A stretch of 38,618 bases of DNA from Levilactobacillus brevis (GTDB taxonomy: Bacteria; Bacillota; Bacilli; Lactobacillales; Lactobacillaceae): contig CP079701.1 in assembly GCA_021383565.1 (NCBI GenBank), positions 1-38,618 on the forward strand, written 5' to 3'. The notes beneath the pieces are model-generated. The model was not told where the DNA came from. It ran no database searches and saw only the letters and a program-made list of their open reading frames with translations. The translations under genes and the position numbers were made by a program. Shown one piece after another: positions 7,366 to 16,783 of this stretch; the stretch's first letter is position 1, and each line of letters opens with the position of its first letter.

Positions 7366-9546
7366 CTATTGGATTGCCGGCCGAACACTCACGGAAATAT
7401 CAACGTCGGGGCTTGAGGGATCAAAGGCAAGGGTGTTGTCCTTGCCACCGTCTAGCATGAAAAACGTCGAGTCCGGTGTAATTAGATAGTCGGCCGGTTC
7501 GTTATTCAGGAACACATGCCCGGTGTCGCAGTTAATATGCAGCTCGTCACCGGCATGGAAAACCTGTTGGTCAAAGTCGGACAAGTCACTATTTCCGGTA
7601 GCGCTTTGGTCGGGAATGGTGGTGCTGTCCCCAGAACTTGCAGCAGTGTCGGGCTTGACCGGGTTAACCGGGTTCGAGTCGGTGCCGTAAATTGCTTTGC
7701 CGGCAGTGTCATAGTAAGCCGCATAACGTCGGCCACCGGAGTAACTAATGTAACTCAGCCAGTAGTAGCCGTTTTGGAACACCTTGCGGTCATAGTAAAC
7801 GGATTGCCCGGCGGCGTACGTAGCGGCGACTGAGCCACTAGTGTCTGGGCTATTGCGGACGTTGACGTTGGCGTTAAACTTGAACGTCCCCTTGGCTTCA
7901 ATTGAGTAGCCTTCTGGGGTCGAACCTGGTGCCGGTGGAATGCCGTTAGAACTGGCCGTCCCTGAGCCACCTGTTGTGGTTGCCCCAGTAGTTTTAGCCG
8001 GTGCCGGTGCGTCTAGCAGCTCTTCAACCTTGTAATCGGTAATCGTCTGGAAGACGTTTTTGTAGGCAACCTTGGCCTTATCTTCGGTGATGTCGTGCTT
8101 GGCCGTGAAGAACGCAATGCTTCCCAGGTCAAAGTCGAACTTGCAATCAGTGTCAACGAACGTGACCCGATCCTTGCCGAAATGAACCCCACTGTCCATG
8201 TAAGTCGCCGTTTTTGGGTCCCATTGGTCAATGGCATAGCCCCAGTTGATCGCGGTGGTGCCGTCGGCTTGCTTGACGTACTGCTTAACGATACTGAACT
8301 GGCCGAAGAAGTCAGAGAACGCGTCAACCATCTGGTTGTTGTCCAGGTACTTGGTGGCTTTCTTATACTTGACCGCGACCGTTTCGTGATTACTGCTGTG
8401 AGCCAGACTCATGGCAGAACCATAGTACAGGTTCTTGTAGTCCACACCCTCAGTACCATCAGCGAAATTACTGCCCAGTTGAACGTAGGCCTGCGGGTAA
8501 CCACCACCCTTAACGTCCTTGAGGCCAATTCGCCCGCACGTCCGTTGCTTGGTGTCCAGAATGTAAACTTCAACCTTGGCCATAGCCCGGTAATTGTGCT
8601 TGCCGTTGTACTTGCTGTGGTGTAGTCGGACTGATAGTTTCCAGTTCTTTGGCGAGTACGGCAATGCTTGGTGAAGCTCACCGGGGCCGTACCATTGTTC
8701 GTGGGTATTGACCTTACCAAAGTTGTAAGTTCCGTCAGAGTTCTTGGCTACCCGCAGAGAGGCGTCGGTTGAGGCCATTGCCCCGTCAATGTCGAGGTTG
8801 ATGGTGCTAACCGGGTTCGCGTTCTCTTTAATCGCAGTCCACGTTGAGAGCGTAGTGCAGGGGTCGTGAACTAGCATTCGGGTCTTGTCGTCGCTGCTCG
8901 TCCCGTCGCTGCCAGAATCAACGTCGGCGTCGCCACCTAGTTGGATAAACTCAGTGGATTGCTCGCCCGTGTCTTTAAGCACGGTGAACGTCTTCACGTC
9001 CTTGTTGAACGTAGCAACAATGATCGCGCCAACGGGCGTGTTTCCCTTAACAGGTAGCACCGCCGTGGTCGAGGCGTCGGCAACGTCCCAGTCTTGCTGC
9101 TCAAGGAACCCGCGCGGGTCTGAGCAAACAAAGGTGATAGTTGACGACCAATCAGAAACACCGTCGTTTAGCGGCTCGGGGTCACTAATCTGCGTAATGT
9201 GGGCGTAGAACGTATAGCCCGGCAGGTCGTCGAACGTCAACGGGTACTCAGTACCACGTTCCTCTTGCGGGTCAATGAATGCAGCAGAAAGCTCACGAAT
9301 TTTTTGCTCGGCCAGTTGACCACCAGCCACCGAGTACAGTTGCGAATACGGCGTTAGGTAGTAGACCGGAACGTTGATGGTCAACGCCCCATAAGACGAC
9401 CCCTGATACACGGGGCCGTAACGGGCAGGAATGACCTGCGAACTTTCTGTGATTGCAGGGGTGACCGGCAATAGTACCTTGCCCATGACTAGGCCCAGGT
9501 CATCGTTGGTCTTGCCCTTGTATGAAAAACCGTTACCTTTGATAAT
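7366..9546 (-). CDS. Distal tail protein Dit, enlarged with carbohydrate- and wall-binding insertions
   Basis: Dit forms the hexameric hub between tail tube and tip. Here it is about 726 aa, far longer than the roughly 250 aa of a classical Dit, so it is an evolved Dit with inserted modules. The middle (residues about 210-480) looks like a jelly-roll carbohydrate-binding module. Residues about 560-620 (NVRNSPDTSGSVAATYAAGQ, then YWLSYISYSGGRRYAAYY) match SH3_5 wall-binding domains. The first ATG in frame is at 9486, but the 18 codons before it (KGNGFSYKGKTNDDLGLV) look like a true Dit N-terminus. They follow an AGGGGG site at 9551-9556, so the start is probably ATT 9546 or ATC 9543. No ATG, GTG or TTG lies between there and the upstream in-frame TGA. 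Confidence 0.8.
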   Translation of the reverse strand: MIKGNGFSYKGKTNDDLGLVMGKVLLPVTPAITESSQVIPARYGPVYQGSSYGALTINVPVYYLTPYSQLYSVAGGQLAEQKIRELSAAFIDPQEERGTEYPLTFDDLPGYTFYAHITQISDPEPLNDGVSDWSSTITFVCSDPRGFLEQQDWDVADASTTAVLPVKGNTPVGAIIVATFNKDVKTFTVLKDTGEQSTEFIQLGGDADVDSGSDGTSSDDKTRMLVHDPCTTLSTWTAIKENANPVSTINLDIDGAMASTDASLRVAKNSDGTYNFGKVNTHEQWYGPGELHQALPYSPKNWKLSVRLHHSKYNGKHNYRAMAKVEVYILDTKQRTCGRIGLKDVKGGGYPQAYVQLGSNFADGTEGVDYKNLYYGSAMSLAHSSNHETVAVKYKKATKYLDNNQMVDAFSDFFGQFSIVKQYVKQADGTTAINWGYAIDQWDPKTATYMDSGVHFGKDRVTFVDTDCKFDFDLGSIAFFTAKHDITEDKAKVAYKNVFQTITDYKVEELLDAPAPAKTTGATTTGGSGTASSNGIPPAPGSTPEGYSIEAKGTFKFNANVNVRNSPDTSGSVAATYAAGQSVYYDRKVFQNGYYWLSYISYSGGRRYAAYYDTAGKAIYGTDSNPVNPVKPDTAASSGDSTTIPDQSATGNSDLSDFDQQVFHAGDELHINCDTGHVFLNNEPADYLITPDSTFFMLDGGKDNTLAFDPSSPDVDISVSVRPAIQ

Positions 9547-9554
9547 AAGACCCC

Positions 9555-12500
9555 CTAGCCTCGTTTGTTTGCGTCAAGTTGGTAATGCCGGCTCTTCTCG
9601 CCGTTGTAGGCATTGTAGACTGCCCGCGAACTGATACCAGTTGGTTTCTGAGCAACCAGTGTCATGAAGTCCGTCATCAAGCCAATCAACTTATCAAGTT
9701 TATTATTAATTGTGGAAGTATCTGCCGCAACGCTTTGCGGCGCGGTTTGGCGGTTTAATGCAGAGTCCTGATTGGCGAACTGTGCAGCCACCTTACCGAT
9801 AATCTCCCAGCCACGTGAACGCTTGGTCATGTCCAATGGCACAATGGCCTCGGGGTGGTTATGTTCGGCAACTTCAACCATTTGGTGACGGCTAACAATC
9901 CCGCCGTTTTCGTACCGGCGGTGTCCAGTTGGCCCCCAGCCTCCTGTGTGCAGGTCGCGTCTCCAGTTAGAGTCATTGAACATGGCTAGTATCTGGTCAT
10001 AGGCCGATAAAATGTTTTTGTGTCCCGATACAGCGTAGTGCGTGAAGGTAGAGTCGATAAATTGTAGAAGTCCCTTTGACGGGTGGCCTGCTTTGGCATT
10101 GGAATCCCAATGGTTAACGACCGACGCATTGCCGCGCGATTCGTGCCAAATAACATGCTTAATCTTTGCCAACTCACTAGCTGTCAAGCTAACGTGCATA
10201 GCCTTAGCGGCTTTCTCAATCATGCTGGTTGAATAACCACCACTTGCAGAACCAAAGTCGGGAGCAACCAGCGGGGCAAGGTGCTTGGCAATGAAGTCAA
10301 ACACACCACTACCGAGTTGGCTCTTGACCAGCTTTTGCAGAGCGCCGCTTGCCTTTGGCGTCTTGCTCTTGCTGCCACTCTTCGCTGAGCTGCTCCTGAT
10401 TTTGGTAGGGTCAAGCCAGCCGGCAGTAGACGAACCACCGATACTAAACATTGCGTGCTTGGTAGCACCAACGTGAACGTGAGTACCGCTAGGCCCCAGA
10501 ACCGCGATGGCTTGACCGGCCTTGACGTGATCGCCCTTGCCGACTAAGAACTTGGCACCAGAGTTGTACTTGCCGTTCAATTCTTGGTAGATGTAGTTAA
10601 GACCACCGCCACCAATAACAAGGTTTTGACCGATACCAGAGGCACCACCCCAACCTGCGGGCGCGCCACCTTCACGCAGAACAGTACCGGTGTTCATAGC
10701 GTGCACGGTCTTACCACCCGAGAAGTCTACCCCGTCATGTTGCGAGTACCCACCGCTGACGGCGCCCCGGTTACCGAAGCCGGACGTAACCCGCCAACCA
10801 GCACCAGGACTATGCGTAACTGGCCCTCCGGCGTCTCCGCCAGCATTAATAGCCGAATTAATCATGTCCCAGGCGGCAGACCACCATGACTTGACTTGCT
10901 TAACCAGGTTGCCCTTGAACATGCCAGCCAAGCCCTGTTGGACATCACCGGCAATGTTGCGGAAGTTCAGCTTACTGGTGAAGAACGACTTCAAGCTGTC
11001 TACGGGGTGAGCCGCAATCTTACCGGCAGTTGAAATCATTGATTTAAACGAGCCAAGCGCATTCTTGGCCCAGTCAATGGCACCACCGGCTTTTTGACCG
11101 AGCCAACTAGCAGCGGAACCCAGGGCGCTACCAATGCCACTGAGAATGCCAGTACCGTTGGCAAAGTGGCGTACCCCAGCACGGCTCATGAGTCCTGCGG
11201 TTTCGGACGCCGTAAAGACTTCGGTGTGGGCCGGAACTATGCCCGTCCAGTTACGCTGAGTTGGCATGAAGCTACTGCCATCAGGTAAAACGGCCAGTTC
11301 ACGGTTCCCCGTTGCAGGGCTGTCGTTACCGTCGTTCAGGGTTGCCAGAGTTGGCTTAGTGATCGGGTTGCGGCGTCCCGCGCCGGCCCCAGTACCTTGA
11401 GCGTAGTGCGTGGAAAGTAGGCCGATAGTGTGCTTCTTACCCCCGAACTTGGAAATAACCCAGTTAATTGCCCTAATACCAGCATTAATAACCTTGGCAA
11501 CCGCACCTAATCCTCGACCAACCTTTTTCTTGATTGATGTCCAGATGTTACCGGTGAACTTAGCAACCGCGTTCCAGATTTTTTTCCAGTAACTTTGGAT
11601 ATTGCCGAGCCACTTGTGTACGGTGTGGTAAATCGCCTTGACCGGCTTACTGACGTACTTTTTAATCCGTTTCCATGCGGACGAGGTGGCATGCTTGATG
11701 GTTGACCAAGCGCCCTTCACCGCGTGAACGACCGCGCGAACAATGTACTTGTTAACCGCCGAACGAACCCTTTTGACCGGTTTAATAACATGCTTTTCAA
11801 CGGCTTTCCATGCGGACGAGGTGGCGTGCTTAATACCTGACCAAGCAGAGCGAACGACCTTGGAAATGCCCCTAGCGATATGGCCGACAGTCTTAGAGAT
11901 ACCGCCCCATACCTTCCGGGTGATTTTGCCGACTGACCTGAATACCTTAGACGTGACAGACTTAATACCCTTCCATGCAGAACGGACGGCTTTACCAGCA
12001 GCCTTAGACACGCGGGAAATTGTCTTGCCAATTGGTTTCCAGAGCTTGGCCGAAATCTTTGCGACAGCACCAAACACCTTAGAGGTGACAGACTTAATGC
12101 CGTTCCATGCTGCTGAAACGCCCTTGCCGACAGTCTTAGCAACGTCAATAATTGGTTTCTTAATTTTCTTGAATGCAATAACTGCAAGACCAACTACCAA
12201 CGCAATTGGAATCACAATTGCCATTTTCAGAGCTGTCTTAATGAAGTTGGCGGCCCCTTTAAAGATGTTGCCAACGCTCTTGATTGCCTTTGAGGCACCC
12301 TTTACTAATGGCTTAAAGAAATTGCCAACGTGCTTAAACCCTTTACCAAACGCGGTTTTCCAGCGCTTGACACCTTTGCCAATAGACTTGCCGACGTTAG
12401 AAACGGATTTTCCGATTGACTTTTCCCAACCGAGTTTCCCAGAAAACGCATTGCTGAGAGTCTTTTTCCAGCTCTTGGCATTGGATTGGATCAGTTTACC

Positions 12501-15032
12501 AATTTTCCCGCCGCCTTTTTCACCGAGCCAGCTACCAGCAGCGGCACCAACCGCAGTACCAACACCGGGCAAAATGAGAGAACCAAGGACGCCACCAATA
12601 CCACCACCGGCAACTGAGCCAGCAGTTTGGCCGACTTTCTTGCCGGCGTTTTTCTTGTTGATACCGATAAGGTCAGTTGCAGACAGTGCAAGGCTCAGGG
12701 GTGAGGCTTTAAGCGCACTCTTGGCCCCAGTCTTAAGTAATCCCTTGGCACCACCGCCGCCCGCTTTTGCGAGGTCAGCAATACCACTGAACATACCCTT
12801 GCCAGACTTGAGGCCACCAAGCAGCCCCTTGCCGTCTTTGAGTCCGCTAAACATGCCCTTGAAATTGATTTTCTTAAACCCGCCTTTGAGAACGTCCCGC
12901 AGGCTCTTGAGCGCTTTACCTAATGGCGTTAGCTTTCGGGTTGCACCCTCGGCGTCCTTGCCAAGACCGAGCAACTTCTTGCCCCACGTCATTGACTTGC
13001 CGACACCTTTAAACAGACCGGCAACCGGCCGCAGTACAAGGGTCAGGGCCTTGAATGCACCGTTCATGAGAATGGTCGAGGCAATCATGTCACCAAACAG
13101 CTTAGGGTGCTTGGCAGCAAAGTCACCGACTACTTGCAGAACGGGCAGCAGGGCCTTGAGCGTAGCAACAAAGACCTTGAGACTGTCTGAGCTAATCTGT
13201 GAAAAAATCTTAAAAAAGCCCTTGATGTCTTTGGCGTGGGCCGCAATCGAGTTAGATACTTTGGTGATTGTCTTGGCGAGTCCATTCATGAAGCCGTCCA
13301 TTGCGCGTGGTACAGACTTAATGTTGAACGCCTGAGCAAACGCCTTGGTAATCGTGTTGAAACCACGGGTCGCCGCAGTCCCAACCTTAGTGAACTCTTT
13401 TTCGGTATGCTTGTCGGAAACCCACTTGGAAACGGCCCCCAGAATAGGGTTCTCAGCTTTCATGAATGGCTTTTCGATGTCACCGAGTAGAGCCGGCACC
13501 CGCGCCTTGATTACACGTTCCATACCGGGCAACGTCTTCATAAGGTTTTCGGACGCGTCACTGTACTTTTTACCAAGTTGGTTCATGACATTTTCGGCGT
13601 CCTTGGCTGAAATCTTACCCGCAGACATTTGTTTGCGCAGTTGGGACATGGTGAGTTTAGAGTTTTTCTGAACTCTTTGCTCGTACTTGAGTAGGGCTTT
13701 CCCGTACATTGGTAGAGCGTCCGTGATGTGGTTGAAGTCACCGACCTGCATTTTTGAGCTACTCATCATATGAGTAAAGTTCAGACCCAAGTTCTTGGTA
13801 TTCTCAGAGGTCATACCTACGGCGTCGGACATAGTGAGAACTGACTTGGTAAGGCGTTCAGTAGGTTTCTGCTTGTCCAAAACGTGATAGAATTGCTGGT
13901 TCAGTTCATCAGTAACATCAACGTCTTGACCCATTGCAACACTGAGCCGGTTGGTGGTATCAACCATGGCTTGGCCGGCCTTAGCCGAACCGGCCAGAGT
14001 CGTCCAGGTAGCCAACATTTTCTGTTGGGTCTTGTCGTACTCGGCACCCGCGTGAATAGCTTCGTTGATGTGCGTAGTAATCGCGTTCCAGGCTCCAATT
14101 GCGGCATTGGCGGCAATCGTGCCCCCAAAAATCTTACCGAACAGGTGACTGGTCTTTTGAGTGCGCTCGTTCACGCGCTCGATTGAAGACCGTAGCCGAT
14201 TGATACCCGTGGGCCGGATTTTTTCTTGGCTACTTTGCACGCGGCTAATCGAAGACCGCAACTTGGCCATACTGGTAGCCGTCTCATTGACCCGGATTTT
14301 CTGCCGGTTCAGATCGGAGTTGGCCCCACTAAGCTGAGTCTTGTACTTTTCAACCGCACGGGCGGCTGTCTGGTACTCGTCGGTGTTCTGTTTTCCGGCC
14401 TCGTCTAACCCCTTGAGGGTAGTCTTGGCCTTTTCGTAGGAAGCGCGTAAGTCGTCAACCCGGTTCTGGTAAGTCTTGAGTTCAGCAGCCTGTTTACTCT
14501 GCAAGGTACTCGACTTTTCGAGAGTAGACTGGTAGCCCTTGGCTTCGGCAGACAGGGCCTTGTACTCTTTCCCCTCGGCCCGAAGTCGGGCCACACTTGA
14601 CTTGGTAAGGTCATTGTTACTCTTGATACTGCGTTGCAGTGCAATCACGCCGGACTTGTACCCGGTAAGTGATTGCTTGGACTTATCTTGTTGACGGGTC
14701 AGGGACGCAATGCGCGTCTCCGTCCGGTTAATCTGGGCTTGATACTTGGCATACTGCCGCGCACCTTCTTGGGTAGTTTGGTCAAGCCCTTTCTGCTTAT
14801 CGCGCAGTGCAGAGATAACATCTCGGTTAGCTTTGATAGTTCGGCTCAAGCCGGTGTACTTGGTCTCAGCCGCCTTGACGTACTCGCCTGTTGACTTGAG
14901 GGCGGCACTCTGGGCCTTCCATGAAGTCGTCACGGACGACACAACACTGCGCAAATTCTTAAGTGATTTAGACGTTTGCAAAGTATCAAGGTAGACCTCG
15001 GTACTCATTTGCGCGTCAATTTTTTTAACCAC
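9555..15032 (-). CDS. Tape measure protein with M23 peptidase and lytic transglycosylase domains
   Basis: This 1825-aa protein sets tail length and is ejected with the DNA. Residues 1-290 are coiled coil. A TP901-type core follows (GQAMVDTTNRLSVAMGQDV region near residues 350-370). Glycine- and lysine-rich hydrophobic stretches cover about 650-940. Residues about 944-1177 are degenerate 40-55-residue repeats built on W-x-x-I-K and SAWK motifs. An M23 endopeptidase sits near 1415-1535 (QHDGVDFSGG and GTHVHVGAT hold the zinc ligands), and an SLT transglycosylase near 1610-1710 (IWHESRGNASVVN with the catalytic Glu, then SKGLLQFIDSTF). Both would open peptidoglycan during DNA entry. The GTG start at 15032 has AAAGGGG upstream. 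Confidence 0.93.
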   Translation of the reverse strand: MVKKIDAQMSTEVYLDTLQTSKSLKNLRSVVSSVTTSWKAQSAALKSTGEYVKAAETKYTGLSRTIKANRDVISALRDKQKGLDQTTQEGARQYAKYQAQINRTETRIASLTRQQDKSKQSLTGYKSGVIALQRSIKSNNDLTKSSVARLRAEGKEYKALSAEAKGYQSTLEKSSTLQSKQAAELKTYQNRVDDLRASYEKAKTTLKGLDEAGKQNTDEYQTAARAVEKYKTQLSGANSDLNRQKIRVNETATSMAKLRSSISRVQSSQEKIRPTGINRLRSSIERVNERTQKTSHLFGKIFGGTIAANAAIGAWNAITTHINEAIHAGAEYDKTQQKMLATWTTLAGSAKAGQAMVDTTNRLSVAMGQDVDVTDELNQQFYHVLDKQKPTERLTKSVLTMSDAVGMTSENTKNLGLNFTHMMSSSKMQVGDFNHITDALPMYGKALLKYEQRVQKNSKLTMSQLRKQMSAGKISAKDAENVMNQLGKKYSDASENLMKTLPGMERVIKARVPALLGDIEKPFMKAENPILGAVSKWVSDKHTEKEFTKVGTAATRGFNTITKAFAQAFNIKSVPRAMDGFMNGLAKTITKVSNSIAAHAKDIKGFFKIFSQISSDSLKVFVATLKALLPVLQVVGDFAAKHPKLFGDMIASTILMNGAFKALTLVLRPVAGLFKGVGKSMTWGKKLLGLGKDAEGATRKLTPLGKALKSLRDVLKGGFKKINFKGMFSGLKDGKGLLGGLKSGKGMFSGIADLAKAGGGGAKGLLKTGAKSALKASPLSLALSATDLIGINKKNAGKKVGQTAGSVAGGGIGGVLGSLILPGVGTAVGAAAGSWLGEKGGGKIGKLIQSNAKSWKKTLSNAFSGKLGWEKSIGKSVSNVGKSIGKGVKRWKTAFGKGFKHVGNFFKPLVKGASKAIKSVGNIFKGAANFIKTALKMAIVIPIALVVGLAVIAFKKIKKPIIDVAKTVGKGVSAAWNGIKSVTSKVFGAVAKISAKLWKPIGKTISRVSKAAGKAVRSAWKGIKSVTSKVFRSVGKITRKVWGGISKTVGHIARGISKVVRSAWSGIKHATSSAWKAVEKHVIKPVKRVRSAVNKYIVRAVVHAVKGAWSTIKHATSSAWKRIKKYVSKPVKAIYHTVHKWLGNIQSYWKKIWNAVAKFTGNIWTSIKKKVGRGLGAVAKVINAGIRAINWVISKFGGKKHTIGLLSTHYAQGTGAGAGRRNPITKPTLATLNDGNDSPATGNRELAVLPDGSSFMPTQRNWTGIVPAHTEVFTASETAGLMSRAGVRHFANGTGILSGIGSALGSAASWLGQKAGGAIDWAKNALGSFKSMISTAGKIAAHPVDSLKSFFTSKLNFRNIAGDVQQGLAGMFKGNLVKQVKSWWSAAWDMINSAINAGGDAGGPVTHSPGAGWRVTSGFGNRGAVSGGYSQHDGVDFSGGKTVHAMNTGTVLREGGAPAGWGGASGIGQNLVIGGGGLNYIYQELNGKYNSGAKFLVGKGDHVKAGQAIAVLGPSGTHVHVGATKHAMFSIGGSSTAGWLDPTKIRSSSAKSGSKSKTPKASGALQKLVKSQLGSGVFDFIAKHLAPLVAPDFGSASGGYSTSMIEKAAKAMHVSLTASELAKIKHVIWHESRGNASVVNHWDSNAKAGHPSKGLLQFIDSTFTHYAVSGHKNILSAYDQILAMFNDSNWRRDLHTGGWGPTGHRRYENGGIVSRHQMVEVAEHNHPEAIVPLDMTKRSRGWEIIGKVAAQFANQDSALNRQTAPQSVAADTSTINNKLDKLIGLMTDFMTLVAQKPTGISSRAVYNAYNGEKSRHYQLDANKRG
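11650..12125 (-). repeat. Degenerate internal repeats in the tape measure gene
   Basis: The phrase TTCCATGCGGACGAGGTGGC recurs near 11671 and 11807, and weaker copies starting TTCCATGC lie near 11971 and 12096. Spacing is about 130-165 bp. They encode the repeated SAWKxIKxxTS units and suggest past internal duplication of the tape. Confidence 0.6.
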
Positions 15033-15062
15033 TGTGATACACCCCTTTCTTAGCGACTTCCT

Positions 15063-15293
15063 CTATCCCATAGCCCGCAACTGTTTCAGGAATGCTGCGG
15101 GGTCAACAACTGGCCGGTCTTTCTCAGGACGGGCTAAAAGCACATCGTTGAAGCGATAGAAGTCTTGGTCGTCAAAGTCTTCTGGGGTCATGTGCATGTT
15201 AATGAGGGCTTGTTGCGCATTGTAGTCAAATTCTTCAATTTGATTGGACAGCTCGTTAACTTGCCGGCGCGCTTTTATTTTTTTCGGTGTCAC
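15063..15293 (-). CDS. Tail assembly chaperone, T part (made by frameshift from gpG)
   Basis: This is an open frame of 76 codons (RRQVNELSNQIEEFDYNAQQ to FLKQLRAMG) between gpG and the tape measure gene. An in-frame TGA lies immediately before the GTG at 15293, and no ribosome binding site is seen there. It is therefore more likely to be a C-terminal extension of gpG reached by ribosomal frameshifting at a run of seven A within the overlap. The needed shift is +1 or -2, not -1, because the -1 frame hits TAA at once. The G and GT proteins bind the tape measure protein and recruit tail tube subunits. Confidence 0.7.
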   Translation of the reverse strand: MTPKKIKARRQVNELSNQIEEFDYNAQQALINMHMTPEDFDDQDFYRFNDVLLARPEKDRPVVDPAAFLKQLRAMG

Positions 15294-15654
15294 TCAATTC
15301 TGAATTGTCGGTAGATTCTTTCTTTTGAGCGTCTTCCACTTCGGTGATGTCTTGGTGTTGGATACCTGCGATAATCGTCTGAATCAACTTGCCGGTTTCA
15401 TCAGTTGTCAAGTCACCCAGAGCGTGCTTTTCCTTGGTCTTAAGCCGCAGCATGTCGGTGATGTAGTCAGTCATGGCTTGGTTGGCTTCAATAACGGCGT
15501 CTAGCATGTCCATGTCGCTGGCGTCATCGGGCATAGCTTCAACCTTGAGCAGTTGCTTTTGAATAACCAGCGTTTTTTGGAAGTTGCGGTTGGATTCTTT
15601 AATCTCAACGGGTTCTTTGATACCTAAAACTTTTGCATTTACCTTAACTGTCAT
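15256..15654 (-). CDS. Tail assembly chaperone, G part
   Basis: This 132-aa acidic, helical protein (MTVKVNAKVLGIKEPVEIKE start, ESTDNSELSDTEK near the end) lies between the major tail and tape measure genes, where siphophage tail chaperones always lie. ATG 15654 has GAGGT 7 nt upstream. The 3' end overlaps the T frame by 38 bp and contains GAA AAA AAT, the candidate slip site. Sequence similarity in this family is low, and the call rests on position and the overlapping frame. Confidence 0.75.
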   Translation of the reverse strand: MTVKVNAKVLGIKEPVEIKESNRNFQKTLVIQKQLLKVEAMPDDASDMDMLDAVIEANQAMTDYITDMLRLKTKEKHALGDLTTDETGKLIQTIIAGIQHQDITEVEDAQKKESTDNSELSDTEKNKSAPAS

Positions 15655-15693
15655 AATTTATGACCTCGCTTTTAGAATTTTTGTTTACACCAG

Positions 15694-15723
15694 AAAAAAG
15701 GCAACCGCGTCAGTGCGATTGCC
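15694..15723 (-). terminator. Terminator hairpin after the major tail protein gene
   Basis: Read leftward, GGCAATCGC pairs with GCGGTTGCC around a short loop, with one G-U pair, and six T follow. It lies 21 bp after the major tail gene stop and before gpG. Partial termination here would keep tail tube protein well above the chaperones and tape measure protein. Confidence 0.7.
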
Positions 15724-15743
15724 AATTTCTGAACTATTAGAGT

Positions 15744-16403
15744 CTAGGCGCTCTTACCGTCCCCTGAATCGGACGTTTGCGAGCCAGAACCACCAGCAGG
15801 GGTGGTGTCGGTCGTGTCACTAGCACCTGGGAAAATTTCATCAATCAAGTTCTTATCGGTGAAACCTTCATCAGTGGCGTAGTACGTCTTCATCATGTGC
15901 CCGTTTGAACCAGCCAATGAGTTGTACGTCAATGCGTCTGCAACCCGTGATTGGTTTTCATTGGACGTTTGCAGGTTCTTGTCGCCCTGGGTCATGTTCC
16001 CATCGTAGAAGCAGTAATGAATTTCATTACCAGCTAAATCGGAACTGATCAAGTCCATGGCGATATGGGGGAGAACGCCGGACGCATTATCTAAGTAACC
16101 GCCCTTACCGTCTGATTCTTCACCCAACGCCTTTTCCAAAATTTCATGCGGCAAGTTGTTGAAGCTGGCCGCAACACTTGGTTGTGACTTACCAACGGAT
16201 TGGTCTTGCAGAATGTCGTTACCCCAAACCTTGGTAACACTTGGTGCAATACCAGTAATGTTTGCTTCACTCAGACCTTGTGCAACCCGGCCGCGAGCGT
16301 CAAAAATACCATTCTCTGAGAACCCGTCTTCACCGGCAATAACCTTGCCAGTCTTGGGGTCAATTAAGGCCATTCGCAGACCTTTGATACCAACAGTAGC
16401 CAT
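15744..16403 (-). CDS. Major tail protein (tail tube)
   Basis: This 219-aa protein polymerises into the tail tube. The start MATVGIKGLRMALID, the VTKVWGNDILQDQSVGKSQP stretch and the size and position match the phi13-type major tail proteins of Gram-positive siphophages. The last 27 residues (GASDTTDTTPAGGSGSQTS and on) are a Ser/Thr/Gly-rich flexible tail, probably exposed on the tube. A terminator follows directly, in line with high expression of this one gene. Confidence 0.85.
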   Translation of the reverse strand: MATVGIKGLRMALIDPKTGKVIAGEDGFSENGIFDARGRVAQGLSEANITGIAPSVTKVWGNDILQDQSVGKSQPSVAASFNNLPHEILEKALGEESDGKGGYLDNASGVLPHIAMDLISSDLAGNEIHYCFYDGNMTQGDKNLQTSNENQSRVADALTYNSLAGSNGHMMKTYYATDEGFTDKNLIDEIFPGASDTTDTTPAGGSGSQTSDSGDGKSA

Positions 16404-16413
16404 TTATAACACC

Positions 16414-16782
16414 TCAAATTAATTTATTTTTTGCAACGTAGATAACCTTGGTCGATTGTCCCGTATCGGGGTCAATCGAATGGGCGCGCGCCGTTGTAAT
16501 ACGCCAGCCCTTAGATTCAAGCTCTTTCATGAGTTGAATTTCTAGGTCACCAACGTCTTGGTCAAAACTCAACGCGTAGAAAATTTCAATCTCAACGCCG
16601 TATGTGGCGGCATTAAAAGTATCGTTTCCCCAAACATCAAGCTCTGTCGTCGACTCGGTGACTAGTGCTATCGTGTCCGTAGTATTTGCGCTCGCGTCTT
16701 CGGGCAGTAACCCGGTGTACACGGCGTTTATCCATGGGACACTCTCAAGAATTTTGCTGACTTCGATCGTGGGTAGTGCCAT
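16414..16782 (-). CDS. Tail terminator / tail completion protein, DUF806-like
   Basis: This is a 122-aa protein from ATG 16782 (MALPTIEVSKILESVPWINA), with GGGGTG 6 nt upstream. A longer open frame upstream lies entirely within the neighbouring gene and is not used. Its order, between the gp10-like gene and the major tail gene, is that of the tail terminator, which caps the tube and joins it to the head. The sequence resembles the DUF806 group of lactobacillus phages, from memory. Confidence 0.72.
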   Translation of the reverse strand: MALPTIEVSKILESVPWINAVYTGLLPEDASANTTDTIALVTESTTELDVWGNDTFNAATYGVEIEIFYALSFDQDVGDLEIQLMKELESKGWRITTARAHSIDPDTGQSTKVIYVAKNKLI

Positions 16783-16783
16783 T

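Noticed and set aside
11743..13335. A 530-codon rightward open frame opposite the tape measure gene
   Set aside because: Its Pro/Leu/Thr-rich composition is what the complement of Gly/Lys-rich repeats gives. It has no ribosome binding site and would lie fully antisense to a clear structural gene.
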